Shown in pieces: positions 1-6,803 of a stretch of 23,225 nucleotides of DNA. The stretch is from JBEKHI01 sp050012355 (GTDB lineage: Bacteria > Actinomycetota > Actinomycetes > Streptosporangiales > Streptosporangiaceae), in contig JBEKHI010000086.1 of the NCBI GenBank assembly GCA_050012355.1, positions 1 through 23,225 on the forward strand. The letters run 5' to 3'. Position 1 is the stretch's first letter. The number at the start of each line of letters is the position of its first letter. Made by a program: the position numbers and the translations under genes. The notes under the pieces were generated by a model that saw nothing but the letters and a program-made list of their open reading frames with translations, had not been told where the DNA came from and did no database searches.

Positions 1-13
1 GGCACGGGGGGGC

Positions 14-50
14 GGGTACGGGGGGCCGGGTACGGGGGACCCGGGTACGG
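14..50 (+). repeat. Short G-rich direct repeats
   Basis: The octamer GGGTACGG occurs three times (14-21, 28-35, 43-50) with steps of 14 and 15 bases, separated by G/C-only linkers. A fourth degenerate copy (GGCACGGGGG) opens the window. The array may continue upstream of the window. No function can be read from it; it lies just before the operator of the first operon. Confidence 0.6.
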
Positions 51-68
51 CTTGCCGTGGGGTGGCCT

Positions 69-100
69 GTCATGTACTTTCTAAATGGAAAGTACATGAC
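69..100. promoter_or_regulatory. Perfect 13-bp inverted repeat, probable operator of the first operon
   Basis: GTCATGTACTTTC (69-81) and GAAAGTACATGAC (88-100) are exact reverse complements separated by TAAATG. The right arm abuts the ribosome binding site GGAGGAG (101-107) of the next gene, so a bound protein would block transcription or early elongation. The two-gene operon behind it encodes a winged-helix regulator, which makes autoregulation the simplest inference. The site is AT-rich against a very GC-rich background. Confidence 0.75.
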
Positions 101-112
101 GGAGGAGCCTCA

Positions 113-592
113 ATGCGCGATGTGGCAAAAGACCAGGCGGCGCTGGAGCTGGAGGTGCTGCGGGTGCAGCGGAGCCGGCTGGCGGACCGGATGCGGCCGC
201 CGTGGTGGTACCTGACCGGCATCGCTGTCATGTACGCACTGGTCTTCGCGGCCCCCTTCGGCCAGCGGTACCTTTCCCGAGGGTTCAGCATCTGGCCCAT
301 CTTCGTCGCCGGATTGGCGGTGGCCTGCCTGATGCAGTGGGGCCTGACCCGGGCCACCGGCATAAAGGGCTTCCGGAACCTCCGCTATCCCGCGGCGGGC
401 AGTCCCGTACGGATCGCGGTGCTCGTGGTGTGCCTCGCCGCCCTCGTGACCGAGCACCTCCTGATCGACCGCGGCCTGCCCGCCGTCGCGGTCGCGGTCG
501 CGGCCCTCGGGGTCGTGGCGGAGGTGGCCTGCCAGCAGGCCCTTCTGCGGGGAATCCGCCGGGAACTGCGAGGCGGCGGAGGGGCGGCGTGA
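113..592 (+). CDS. Small integral membrane protein, regulator-linked
   Basis: This 159-residue protein has a charged N-terminal helix (about residues 5-28, rich in Leu, Glu and Arg) followed by about four hydrophobic segments (near 32-50, 57-77, 101-120 and 124-145) and a basic Arg/Gly tail. The ATG at 113 is chosen because GGAGGAG lies five bases upstream; an earlier in-frame start would run through the inverted-repeat operator. The stop overlaps the GTG of the following winged-helix regulator (GTGA), so the two are translationally coupled. Actinomycetes often pair such regulators with a small membrane protein of unknown role. Its biochemical function cannot be inferred. It is probably repressed by its partner through the operator at 69-100. 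Confidence 0.8.
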   Translation: MRDVAKDQAALELEVLRVQRSRLADRMRPPWWYLTGIAVMYALVFAAPFGQRYLSRGFSIWPIFVAGLAVACLMQWGLTRATGIKGFRNLRYPAAGSPVRIAVLVVCLAALVTEHLLIDRGLPAVAVAVAALGVVAEVACQQALLRGIRRELRGGGGAA

Positions 593-969
593 CCGCCCGG
601 CCGGACCCGCTCATTCACCCGATCACCCGGTTGTCGATCTGCGGGCTGCTGGCCGGCGCGGACTGGGTCGAGTTCGCCGCGCTGCGTGATGCGGCCGGGA
701 TCAGCGATTCGGTGCTGTCGAAGCAGTCCCGCGTGCTCGAAGACGCCGGGTATCTGGAAGTCCGCAAGGGCGCGGTCGGCCGACGTCCGCGCACCTGGTT
801 CCGGCTCACCGCGCAAGGCCGCCAGGCAGTGCAAGGTCATCTGGCCTGGCTGGGCCAGCTAGAGGAGGCGGTCTCCGCCAGCACCCTGGATGCACAGCAG
901 GCCGAGCCTCTCCCCCGTGACCGCGACCAGCCGCACCGCGTACCGCCGCCCCTGCTGGGCAGCACCTGA
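589..969 (+). CDS. Winged-helix transcriptional regulator (MarR-like, HTH_34 type)
   Basis: The protein has 126 residues from the GTG that overlaps the upstream stop. Residues about 5-90 show the typical layout of this one-domain family: an N-terminal helix (HPITRLSICGLL), a FAALRDAAGISDSVLSKQ helix-turn-helix, LEDAGYLEVRKG leading into the wing, and GRRPRTWFRLTAQGR. The family is usually about 100 residues. The last 35 residues (Pro/Arg-rich, from about SASTLDAQQ on) are low-complexity and look unrelated, so the 3' end may have been replaced or frameshifted. It probably represses its own operon through the inverted repeat at 69-100. The ligand is unknown. Confidence 0.82.
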   Translation: MTARPDPLIHPITRLSICGLLAGADWVEFAALRDAAGISDSVLSKQSRVLEDAGYLEVRKGAVGRRPRTWFRLTAQGRQAVQGHLAWLGQLEEAVSASTLDAQQAEPLPRDRDQPHRVPPPLLGST

Positions 970-1118
970 ACTGGTTCCTGACCGACACGGCCAGCCGGGC
1001 GTTCCTAGACCGGAACGTCACCTTCGCGCTATTTACGCCAAAGCCCACTAACAAAGCCCGATCCGGCATCCAGCACTAAGCCTCGATCCACCGGTCAATT
1101 ATGGTGTTTTCGGGCGCG

Positions 1119-1370
1119 TCAACCTGAAGGTGCCATCTGATGGCCCTCGCCGGTCGGCGACGGATCGCCGACCGGCCCTGCGATGGTCCAGCAGTTCTTG
1201 CGCGGCAGCTCCGCCCGCAGGCCCAGCACGAATGCCCGCGCCCGGCGCCGCGGCTCCACCCTGCGGAAACGCTCCCCCACCCGCACCATCAGGCCATCAA
1301 GTATCCCCAGCCACCGGCCAGGGTCCACGCTGTGGCCAGCGGCTACCAGAAGATCATTACCAGTTGTCAC
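1119..1370 (-). pseudogene. IS701-family transposase, N-terminal fragment
   Basis: On the minus strand an 83-codon reading frame carries the start of an IS701-type (DDE) transposase: LDGLMVRVGERFRRVEPRRR, then a RAFVLGLRAELPRKNCWTIA stretch. That is the usual order near the N-terminus (RRR..A..YLRGLL..LERKNGWQLAE). After the Trp-containing motif the match fades (GPVGDPSPTGEG) and the frame stops, so most of the enzyme, including the catalytic residues, is missing. No terminal inverted repeats or target-site duplication are visible. The rest of the 970-1406 gap holds no gene I can support. Confidence 0.7.
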
Positions 1371-1406
1371 AAACCGGGATAATCAGACGGCGGCCGGAGC
1401 GCTAGC

Positions 1407-1859
1407 ATGCGGGCCATGACTGTCTTCCGCGAGGCCGGACCCGATGACTTCAAGGACATCCTGCGCCTCTGCCGGCAATTGCAGCCGGAGGACCCAGTCC
1501 TGCATGACGGGTCTGATGCAGCGGCTTTCGCGCAGATTCTAGCGTCACCCGGCCTGCACCTGTTCGTCCTCGAAGCCGATGGGGCCGTCGTCGCCACGAC
1601 GTACCTGAACATCATCCCGAATCTCACTCGTTCCGCGTCGCCGTACGCGGTCATTGAGAACGTCGTAGTTGAGGAAACCTTGCAGGGCACAGGACTGGGC
1701 AAGCAGCTCATGGCTGGCACGCTCCGAGCCGCATGGGACGCGGGCTGCTACAAAGCGATGCTACTGACGGGCTCGCGTAAGCCTGCCACTCACGCCTTCT
1801 ACAGAGCATGCGGTTTCTCCCCCGACACCAAGACGGCCTACCTCGCCCGCCCATCGTGA
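1407..1859 (+). CDS. GNAT family N-acetyltransferase
   Basis: This 150-residue single-domain enzyme is predicted to transfer acetyl from acetyl-CoA to a small amine or protein N-terminus in the cytoplasm. The N-terminal beta-alpha unit is FREAGPDDFKDILRLCRQL. The core strand AVIENVVVEETLQGTG leads into the acetyl-CoA pyrophosphate-binding loop LQGTGLGKQLM (motif A, about residues 91-101), followed by the motif B region with HAFYRACGFSPDTKTAY near the end. Length is normal for the family. ATG at 1407 is preceded by GGAG seven bases upstream; the ATG at 1416 is less well spaced. It stands alone, behind the IS701 remnant. The substrate is unknown. Confidence 0.88.
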   Translation: MRAMTVFREAGPDDFKDILRLCRQLQPEDPVLHDGSDAAAFAQILASPGLHLFVLEADGAVVATTYLNIIPNLTRSASPYAVIENVVVEETLQGTGLGKQLMAGTLRAAWDAGCYKAMLLTGSRKPATHAFYRACGFSPDTKTAYLARPS

Positions 1860-1963
1860 TGCCATGAGCTGGGCACCCGCATGATCACGGGACCTTGAAA
1901 CATCTCTGCCGCCCGTCCCGGACATGGAGATCACGATCTACGGCTGGAGCCCTGCGGGTTGTT

Positions 1964-2002
1964 GCAGATTCCCCCGCTCTGAGCATTCGGTGGGGAATCT
2001 GC
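1964..2002. repeat. 11-bp perfect inverted repeat in a gene-free stretch
   Basis: GCAGATTCCCC (1964-1974) and GGGGAATCTGC (1992-2002) are exact reverse complements around a 17-base loop. The element lies between the GNAT gene (ends 1859) and the convergent DUF6461-like gene (ends 2116). It could be a terminator hairpin for either gene, without a U tract, or a small element footprint. Reading frames through 1860-2115 resemble nothing I recognise, and I see no gene there. Confidence 0.55.
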
Positions 2003-2115
2003 GCTCCACCGCCAGCATCTCGCCACGGACGTGGGGAGAACTTCCCATTTACGTAACCGATCTGGACGCTGCGTGGGGAACGCTCGCGCGTGAATCGCAT
2101 TCTGAAACAGCCCGA

Positions 2116-2733
2116 CTAGACGCGTTGCACCGTCAACAGCGGCCCGCGTACGACATCCGCGGGCAGGCGGATGCCGAGGCCCATGGTGAGGATTTCCAGC
2201 AGGCTGATTCTCGTATCCAGCGTCATGTCGTCATCGTCGGGATCTACCTTCAGGCCAACCAGGCGGGTCAGAGGGAGGAACCGGTCCGGCTCGGTACCGG
2301 TTCTCTGGTGGGATAGGAGCGGCTCGAACGCCGTCACCACAGTGCCGTCCACGAGATACTCGAAGTTGTCGATTGTCATCGTCCACTGGAATGTGGCCAC
2401 GTCCGTGCCGGCCGACAATTCTCGTGCCGCCGCCGAGAGCTCGAACGCGTTTACCGATCCCTGGTCGACAGCAAATCCCCATTCGTCCTCCTGGCCAGCG
2501 CGGATCCATGGATGCAGCACGTTAAGCCGTTCATCCATGACGGGATAGCGCAGAGCCTCGGATGTCCGTGCCAATGGCAGCGAAACGGCGTTCACAGGGT
2601 CCATACCGAACGCCTGGATGACCTGTTCGGCAGGCGCTCCGCGTGCGAACAATACAGAGCCGCCGATCGTGAAATCGGGATCACGGATCCACCTCCATTC
2701 GGCGGCGAGCCGGTCATCACTCTGTTCGGTCAT
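2116..2733 (-). CDS. DUF6461-like protein
   Basis: This 205-residue soluble protein has no signal peptide or membrane segment. The order RDPDFTIGGSVLFARGAPAEQVIQAFG, then EWGFAVDQGSVNAF, an ELSAGTDVATFQW segment, YLVDGTVVTAFEPLLSHQR and PDRFLPLTRLVGL fits the DUF6461 pattern of streptomycetes: a small sequence-variable domain ending in 'dG..v..FeP..p..R.G..Pd.l.p.m..vG'. The function of that family is unknown. ATG at 2733 has GGAGAGG seven bases upstream. It is convergent with the GNAT gene and shares direction with the nuclease gene upstream, from which it is separated by a strong terminator. The assignment is from memory of the pattern. Confidence 0.65.
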   Translation of the reverse strand: MTEQSDDRLAAEWRWIRDPDFTIGGSVLFARGAPAEQVIQAFGMDPVNAVSLPLARTSEALRYPVMDERLNVLHPWIRAGQEDEWGFAVDQGSVNAFELSAAARELSAGTDVATFQWTMTIDNFEYLVDGTVVTAFEPLLSHQRTGTEPDRFLPLTRLVGLKVDPDDDDMTLDTRISLLEILTMGLGIRLPADVVRGPLLTVQRV

Positions 2734-2792
2734 TGCGGCACCTCTCCGCCTCCCTGTGACAAGCCTGGTTACATCATGCCGAATAGCCCGCT

Positions 2793-2835
2793 GAAGGTGC
2801 CCGCCAGATCCTCATCTGGGTCGGCGGGCACCTTC
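2793..2835 (-). terminator. Strong intrinsic-type terminator of the nuclease gene
   Basis: GAAGGTGCCCGCC (2793-2805) and GGCGGGCACCTTC (2823-2835) form a perfect 13-bp stem. The loop contains a further AGAT/ATCT pairing. It begins about 20 bases after the stop of the minus-strand nuclease gene. No U tract follows, as is common in actinomycetes. It separates the nuclease from the DUF6461-like gene. Confidence 0.85.
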
Positions 2836-2856
2836 GCGGAACTGACCGTTGCTCCC

Positions 2857-4272
2857 CTAGGCGGTCACTGCCACCCAGAACGGATCGCCCGCCCCGTCAC
2901 CCAGGTCAACCAGCCGGTTAGCCAGGATGAAGTTGCCGTATGCGCCGCCGACCCCCGAGTTCAGCTTGCTGGGGATGTGTCCCCGGACACAGGGTTCGTT
3001 GTACGTGGGTGTGGCAAGCGTTGTGACGGAGTTCCACGCCAGCGCCTCCGTGGCAGCTCCTGGAGACCCTTCGACCGCCTCCACCTGTGCGCACGCGGAT
3101 CCTCCTGGGTAAATGTTGAAGGCGCCGCTCTGATAAGTGGCCGCGAACGGGAACTCGTCGCAGCTGTCGGAGTCGCCGTAATCCCCGCCGATCGCGGTTC
3201 CCATGTTAACGAAAGTACCGTCATCGCAGATGACCTCGCGGTTGTTGGCCTGGATGATAGGGTCGACGAGATACGTGAGAGGGTCACCGACTCCCTGGAG
3301 TCCCCAGTGGGCATTCATGTTTATCTGTGCCCACTGGACCATCGCGGCGGATGCTCCGTACTGGGCCAGCGACAGGTAGAGGGTCGGGATGAACCCATTG
3401 TCAACGCATCCGTCGGTGCTGCTGGCCTGGGAGTCGCAGCGGACGTCGAGGTAGCCTCGATCGTCGACGATTGTCGATAGCCCACCGCTGGTGATATCCC
3501 ACTCGACGCCGACAACAGAGTCGAGGTTATCGACATCACCCGCGGTAACGGTCGCTGGACCGGCGTCGCTTTCGGCCCATTCGAACGAGGACGTACTGGC
3601 CGACGCGATCGTCACCGGCTGCGGATCGGCTTCCCCGTCCTCGCTGGTGGCGATGCATTCGCCGGAGTCGACGAAGCACTCGGAGTACACGTACCCGGAA
3701 ACGCCATCGCTGAGATCGCCAAAGCCGAGATAGCCGAGGACTTGCATGCCGTGCGTCCAGTCCGAGCTGGTCGCGCTGAGTATTACCCAGGACTGATCCT
3801 CGTACTCGAATTGGCCAGTAAGGCTGGGAACTCCGTCGGTTACCGTGATCTGGGTGATCGACACCAGGACATCTGAACAGGAAACGAACCTACTCGGATA
3901 CCTGACGCCGGTCAGAGCGAACGGAATGGTTGAGAAATTGCACTGGGCGGGCGCGGTAATCGCCGCTGCTGCGGAGATCCCACGGGAGCGTGCTCGCGTG
4001 GCAAGGGCCGCGTCGTCGCGCTTACGCTGAGCACGTTGCGCGGCGTTCAGGCTCGAGAGTGGTATCCGCTGGGCCTGCAGGCAGTGCTCGGTGCTCGCGT
4101 TGACCTTCTCGCACTTGGCGATCTTCAGGTTGAAAGCCGGCGTGTACGTACTTGCTGCTGCTACCGTTCGCTGGCTGCTGGTCGTCGCCGTTGATGCCAG
4201 CGCGGTCGCCGGAAGCGCAAGCGCGGCCATGACCGCTAGGGCCGTTGCCAGAACAAGTCTGCGTGTCTTCAC
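2857..4272 (-). CDS. Secreted NucA/NucB-type deoxyribonuclease domain protein
   Basis: The protein has 471 residues. The GTG at 4272 is chosen over upstream in-frame starts because GGGAGG lies six bases before it and it opens a classic signal peptide: KTRR, a hydrophobic core, then a likely cut after ATALA (residue 26). A middle region of about 340 residues, with paired Cys, carries no motif I know. The C-terminal 100 residues match the NucA/NucB domain: CDEFPFAATYQSG (371-383, with the conserved Asp-Glu) and EPCVRGHIPSKLNSGVGG (426-443), ending in a GDPFWVAVTA tail. NucB-like enzymes are secreted non-specific DNases. It is divergent from the two-HTH gene and followed by a strong terminator. 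Activity is inferred, not shown. Confidence 0.85.
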   Translation of the reverse strand: MKTRRLVLATALAVMAALALPATALASTATTSSQRTVAAASTYTPAFNLKIAKCEKVNASTEHCLQAQRIPLSSLNAAQRAQRKRDDAALATRARSRGISAAAAITAPAQCNFSTIPFALTGVRYPSRFVSCSDVLVSITQITVTDGVPSLTGQFEYEDQSWVILSATSSDWTHGMQVLGYLGFGDLSDGVSGYVYSECFVDSGECIATSEDGEADPQPVTIASASTSSFEWAESDAGPATVTAGDVDNLDSVVGVEWDITSGGLSTIVDDRGYLDVRCDSQASSTDGCVDNGFIPTLYLSLAQYGASAAMVQWAQINMNAHWGLQGVGDPLTYLVDPIIQANNREVICDDGTFVNMGTAIGGDYGDSDSCDEFPFAATYQSGAFNIYPGGSACAQVEAVEGSPGAATEALAWNSVTTLATPTYNEPCVRGHIPSKLNSGVGGAYGNFILANRLVDLGDGAGDPFWVAVTA

Positions 4273-4362
4273 AAGATGCCTCCCGTTCGTGCGACGCGCA
4301 GGTGTCATGCGGGATAGTCCCGACGATCGCAATGGAAGGACTGCCTGGCTAGACCGCTTTTG

Positions 4363-4377
4363 TGCGGTATTGCCGCA
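4363..4377. promoter_or_regulatory. Small dyad in the divergent nuclease/HTH promoter region
   Basis: TGCGG (4363-4367) and CCGCA (4373-4377) are separated by TATTG. The dyad lies within the 214-base region (4273-4486) between the divergently transcribed nuclease and LuxR-type genes. The neighbouring ACCGCTTTTGTGCGGT carries a second related half-site. It could be an operator, but the repeat is short and no promoter elements are convincing nearby. Confidence 0.3.
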
Positions 4378-4486
4378 TATCATCCGGTGCCGTTATGGTG
4401 GAAAGCTGAACGGCCGAAGGCGCCCGGGGGAGCCAAGGGGATGCCGGTGGTCACATGCAGCCGAAGATCGGGAGGGGGCTTAACGC

Positions 4487-5032
4487 ATGACCAGCACCCC
4501 TGAGCCTGTCCAGCATGCACCGCAACTCACCCCGCGGCAGGCGGAGGTCATCCAGCTTGCCGCGGCCGGATTGTCGGACAAGGAAATCGGCCGGTATCTG
4601 GGACTGTCCACGCGAACTGTCCGTCAGCACTTCACGGCCGCGCGCCAACGCTGGGACGTTGCGACTAGAGCCAGGCTGATTGCCTTGGCGGTTGCACCCG
4701 AATGGGGTGTCCTTCTGTCTAATTCGGATGACCAAGGCCACGCTGAAGCGTCCGGATGCGACACCGGATTGCAGCTCCCATTGAATCGATCTTGTTCGGA
4801 AAATTATTATTTCCGGACAAGATCGTCTTCCGGAACGCGGGATAGTTCCCTGATGGTTCCCGCCCGGGCTCCCCGCGATCGTGGTCGGCCGACAGTGATG
4901 ACACCCGATCGCATTGAGGCCGCTCGTGAGCTGCTACGCGATCACACGATTACCGAGGTCGCCCGGAAGCTAGGAGTCGGCCGGACGACGCTGCACAAGT
5001 ACCTGCCTATGATTAACGCGGCCGCTACTTAA
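4487..5032 (+). CDS. Two-HTH protein: LuxR-type HTH plus resolvase-type HTH
   Basis: This 181-residue protein has two DNA-binding modules. Residues about 13-68 form a LuxR/GerE helix-turn-helix (LTPRQAEVIQLAAAGLSDKE, then a GRYLGLSTRTVRQHF recognition helix). Residues about 132-177 resemble the C-terminal HTH of serine resolvases and invertases (RGRPTVMTPDRIEAARELL, then EVARKLGVGRTTLHKYL). No catalytic resolvase domain is present. The linker (about 78-130) is Ser-rich and includes NYYF, encoded by a locally AT-rich inverted repeat at 4787-4825. ATG at 4487 follows a GGGAGGGGG sequence. It is divergent from the secreted nuclease and may regulate it. Either a genuine two-domain regulator or a fusion of a small LuxR protein with a recombinase 3' end would fit. 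Confidence 0.75.
   Translation: MTSTPEPVQHAPQLTPRQAEVIQLAAAGLSDKEIGRYLGLSTRTVRQHFTAARQRWDVATRARLIALAVAPEWGVLLSNSDDQGHAEASGCDTGLQLPLNRSCSENYYFRTRSSSGTRDSSLMVPARAPRDRGRPTVMTPDRIEAARELLRDHTITEVARKLGVGRTTLHKYLPMINAAAT
4787..4825. repeat. 16-bp near-perfect inverted repeat inside a coding region
   Basis: CGATCTTGTTCGGAAA (4787-4802) pairs with TTTCCGGACAAGATCG (4810-4825) with one G-T wobble, around the seven-base loop ATTATTA. It is the most AT-rich spot in this part and lies exactly between the LuxR-type and resolvase-type HTH segments. It could be an old terminator, a MITE-like insertion or a protein-binding site that became part of a fused reading frame. Confidence 0.8.
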
Positions 5033-5092
5033 CTAAAGCTCCGGGGCTGAGCTGTCCGCGCAGAACGCTCAGATCCGTACCGCCAGAGATGA

Positions 5093-5335
5093 CTCCACCA
5101 GATCTATGCTGGCCGCGATCCTGGCCGAGCTTTTTCGCAGATTACCCTCGCGGGAATCCACGTGACGGCAGCCGATGGAATGCACTGGCAGCCGTGCGAT
5201 TTCACCGCGGGCACGGCTGGCCCGTTCAGCACCAGCACGGCCGAATTCATCCGCTTGCCTCACCCGGCCGACGCGGAGCTTGACTTGAAGTGCTTCAAGT
5301 CTCCGATACTGGTCGTGTGGACGAGGACTGGATGA
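5093..5335 (+). other. Possible gene remnant without a start
   Basis: One forward frame stays open from 5093 to the TGA at 5333. From about 5138 on it has codon use typical of real genes here (third positions mostly G or C) and a protein-like translation containing TLAGIHVTAADGMHWQPCDF and FIRLPHPADAELDLK. There is no plausible start codon with a ribosome binding site, and its 3' end overlaps the MerR promoter and start. I do not recognise the family. It may be the tail of a lost gene. Confidence 0.3.
5280..5310 (+). promoter_or_regulatory. MerR-type promoter with 19-bp spacer and palindromic operator
   Basis: TTGACT (5280-5285, -35) and GATACT (5305-5310, -10) are separated by 19 bases, the over-long spacer typical of MerR-activated promoters. 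The 9-bp inverted repeat GACTTGAAG/CTTCAAGTC (5282-5290 and 5293-5301) overlaps the -35 and fills most of the spacer. A start of transcription six to seven bases after the -10 falls on the GTG at 5317, so the message is probably leaderless. Confidence 0.85.
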
Positions 5336-5766
5336 CGATCGCCGAGGCGGCGGCCCAGTGCGGGCTGCCGGAGAGCACGCTGCGCTACTGGGAACGCATC
5401 GGCTTGGTCAACCGGGTGCAGCGCGACGCCTCAAGCGGGCACCGGCGCTATCACCCCGAGGACGTCGCGACCCTCGAGACCCTGGGCAACCTTCGCGCCG
5501 TCGGGCTGAGCATCGAAGACATGCGCGCCTACCTGGCCAGTGCCCGCCGGGGCGACGAGGCGGCCGGTGAGCAGCGGGAGCTATTCGAGGCTCATGCCCG
5601 CCGCCTGGCCGACGAGGTGGCCGCACTCGAACTGCGCCGTCGTTACCTGGACCTCAAGGTCCGCTACTGGAGCGCCCGCGAGGCAGGCGACCTGGACAAG
5701 GCTGCTGCCGTCGCCGAGGAGCTCGCCCCGATCATCCGCCGCATGAACCCAAAGGACAAAACATGA
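5317..5766 (+). CDS. MerR family transcriptional regulator
   Basis: The protein has 149 residues from GTG 5317. The N-terminal winged helix is clear: MTIAEAAAQCGLPESTLRYW, then ERIGLVNRV, GHRRYHPEDVATLETLGNLR and the GLSIEDMRAYL hinge. A long dimerisation helix follows (about residues 82-130, Glu/Arg/Leu-rich). There are no metal-binding Cys in the short C-terminus. GTG 5317 coincides with the expected transcription start of the promoter at 5280-5310 and has no Shine-Dalgarno sequence, so leaderless translation is likely. ATG 5332, with GAGGA four bases upstream, is the alternative. It is coupled by an ATGA overlap to the SDR gene, which it presumably controls together with itself. Confidence 0.9.
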   Translation: MDEDWMTIAEAAAQCGLPESTLRYWERIGLVNRVQRDASSGHRRYHPEDVATLETLGNLRAVGLSIEDMRAYLASARRGDEAAGEQRELFEAHARRLADEVAALELRRRYLDLKVRYWSAREAGDLDKAAAVAEELAPIIRRMNPKDKT

Positions 5767-6710
5767 TCACCACCCGCGTCACCTCCCCGTTCGGCTTCGA
5801 GTCCACCACGGCCGAGGTGATCGCCGGCATCGATCTGCACGACCGCCGGGCCCTCGTCACCGGGGCAGCCAGCGGCATCGGCGTGGAAACGGCCCGTGCC
5901 CTGGCCTCGGCCGGCGCCGAGACGGTCATCGCCGCCCGCGACCTCGCCGCCGCGGAGCGGACCGCCGCCGACATCCGGGCCACGACCGGAAACCCGGCCG
6001 TCTCGGTGGTCCGGCTTGACCTGCTCGACCGCGGCTCCGTCGACCAGCTGGTCCGCGACTTCACCGGCCCGCTGCACATCCTGGTCAACAACGCCGGGGT
6101 GATGGCCATCCCCGAACTGCGCCGCAGCCCGGAAGGACATGAGCTGCAGTTCGCGACCAACCACCTCGGTCACTTCCGCCTCGCCCTGGGGCTGCTGCCC
6201 GCGCTGCGGGCGGCCGACGGCGCCAGGGTAGTCTCGGTCAGCTCCCGGGCCCACCTGAACTCCCCGGTCATCTTCGACGACATCGACTTCCGAGACCGCC
6301 CGTACGACCCGGCGCTGGCCTACGCTCAGTCCAAGACCGCGAACGTGCTGTTCGCCGTGGCCGCTGCCCGGCACTGGGGCGGTAACGGGATCGAGGTCAA
6401 CGCCCTGCACCCGGGGGCCATCGCCGACTCCAACCTTTCCCGCTACTACGACCCGGCGGAACTCGACGCGCTCCGCTCGTCCGGGCGGTACACTTACAAG
6501 ACGATCGCCCAGGGCGCGGCCACCAGCGTCTACGTGGCCACCTCGCCCCGGCTCAACGGCGTGGCCGGCCGGTACTTCGAGAACTGCCAGGAAGACACCC
6601 CGGACGACCCGACCGCTGCCGGCACCGACGCCGCCGGGGTCGCCGCCTACGCGCTCGATCCCGAAGCTGCCGAACGGCTCTGGGCCGTGTCCGAGCAGAT
6701 GAACCAGTAA
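5763..6710 (+). CDS. Short-chain dehydrogenase/reductase (retinol-dehydrogenase/WWOX-like)
   Basis: This 315-residue NAD(P)-dependent oxidoreductase has a Rossmann nucleotide loop TGAASGIG (33-40), a basic Arg59 after the second strand (AARD, favouring NADPH), NNAG (109-112) and NHLGHF (133-138, with the catalytic Asn). The catalytic Ser is in SVSSRAH (158-164) and the YAQSK Tyr/Lys pair is at 187-191. It ends with about 100 residues typical of the longer 'extended classical' SDRs that act on bulky hydrophobic carbonyls. Its ATG overlaps the MerR stop (ATGA), so expression should follow the MerR promoter. The inducer and substrate are unknown. An electrophile or aldehyde detoxification role would fit the MerR coupling but is inference. 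Confidence 0.93.
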   Translation: MITTRVTSPFGFESTTAEVIAGIDLHDRRALVTGAASGIGVETARALASAGAETVIAARDLAAAERTAADIRATTGNPAVSVVRLDLLDRGSVDQLVRDFTGPLHILVNNAGVMAIPELRRSPEGHELQFATNHLGHFRLALGLLPALRAADGARVVSVSSRAHLNSPVIFDDIDFRDRPYDPALAYAQSKTANVLFAVAAARHWGGNGIEVNALHPGAIADSNLSRYYDPAELDALRSSGRYTYKTIAQGAATSVYVATSPRLNGVAGRYFENCQEDTPDDPTAAGTDAAGVAAYALDPEAAERLWAVSEQMNQ

Positions 6711-6742
6711 CCGCACCCGGGCGCGGGCGCGGCACCAGCCGG

Positions 6743-6799
6743 TGAACTGCGCAGGTCCAGGGTGTAGGCCTCGCGGGTCAGCCCGCGGTACCCGCTCAT
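6743..6799 (-). pseudogene. Tyrosine-recombinase N-terminal scrap
   Basis: On the minus strand the translation MSGYRGLTREAYTLDLRSS resembles the start of the SAM-like core-binding domain of tyrosine recombinases (typically 'flaGYrGlTReaYalDLRqf..Wc'). The match ends after about 17 residues and there is no catalytic domain. It lies between the convergent SDR and flavoprotein genes. It is too short to be sure, but the conserved Gly-Leu-Thr-Arg...Tyr...Asp-Leu-Arg spacing is exact. Confidence 0.45.
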
Positions 6800-6803
6800 C
6801 GCG

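Noticed and set aside
970..1118. Frame with HLNWFLTDTASRAFLDRN as a gene remnant
   Set aside because: It looks protein-like over about 30 residues but I cannot assign it to any family, and it has no start.
2512..3480. 322-codon plus-strand frame opposite the nuclease gene
   Set aside because: It spans two genes on the other strand and the terminator between them, with no recognisable motif.
5664..6716. 350-codon minus-strand frame opposite the SDR gene
   Set aside because: It is Gly/Val/Arg/Asp-rich with no domain, and lies entirely antisense to a clear SDR with all motifs; a high-GC shadow frame.
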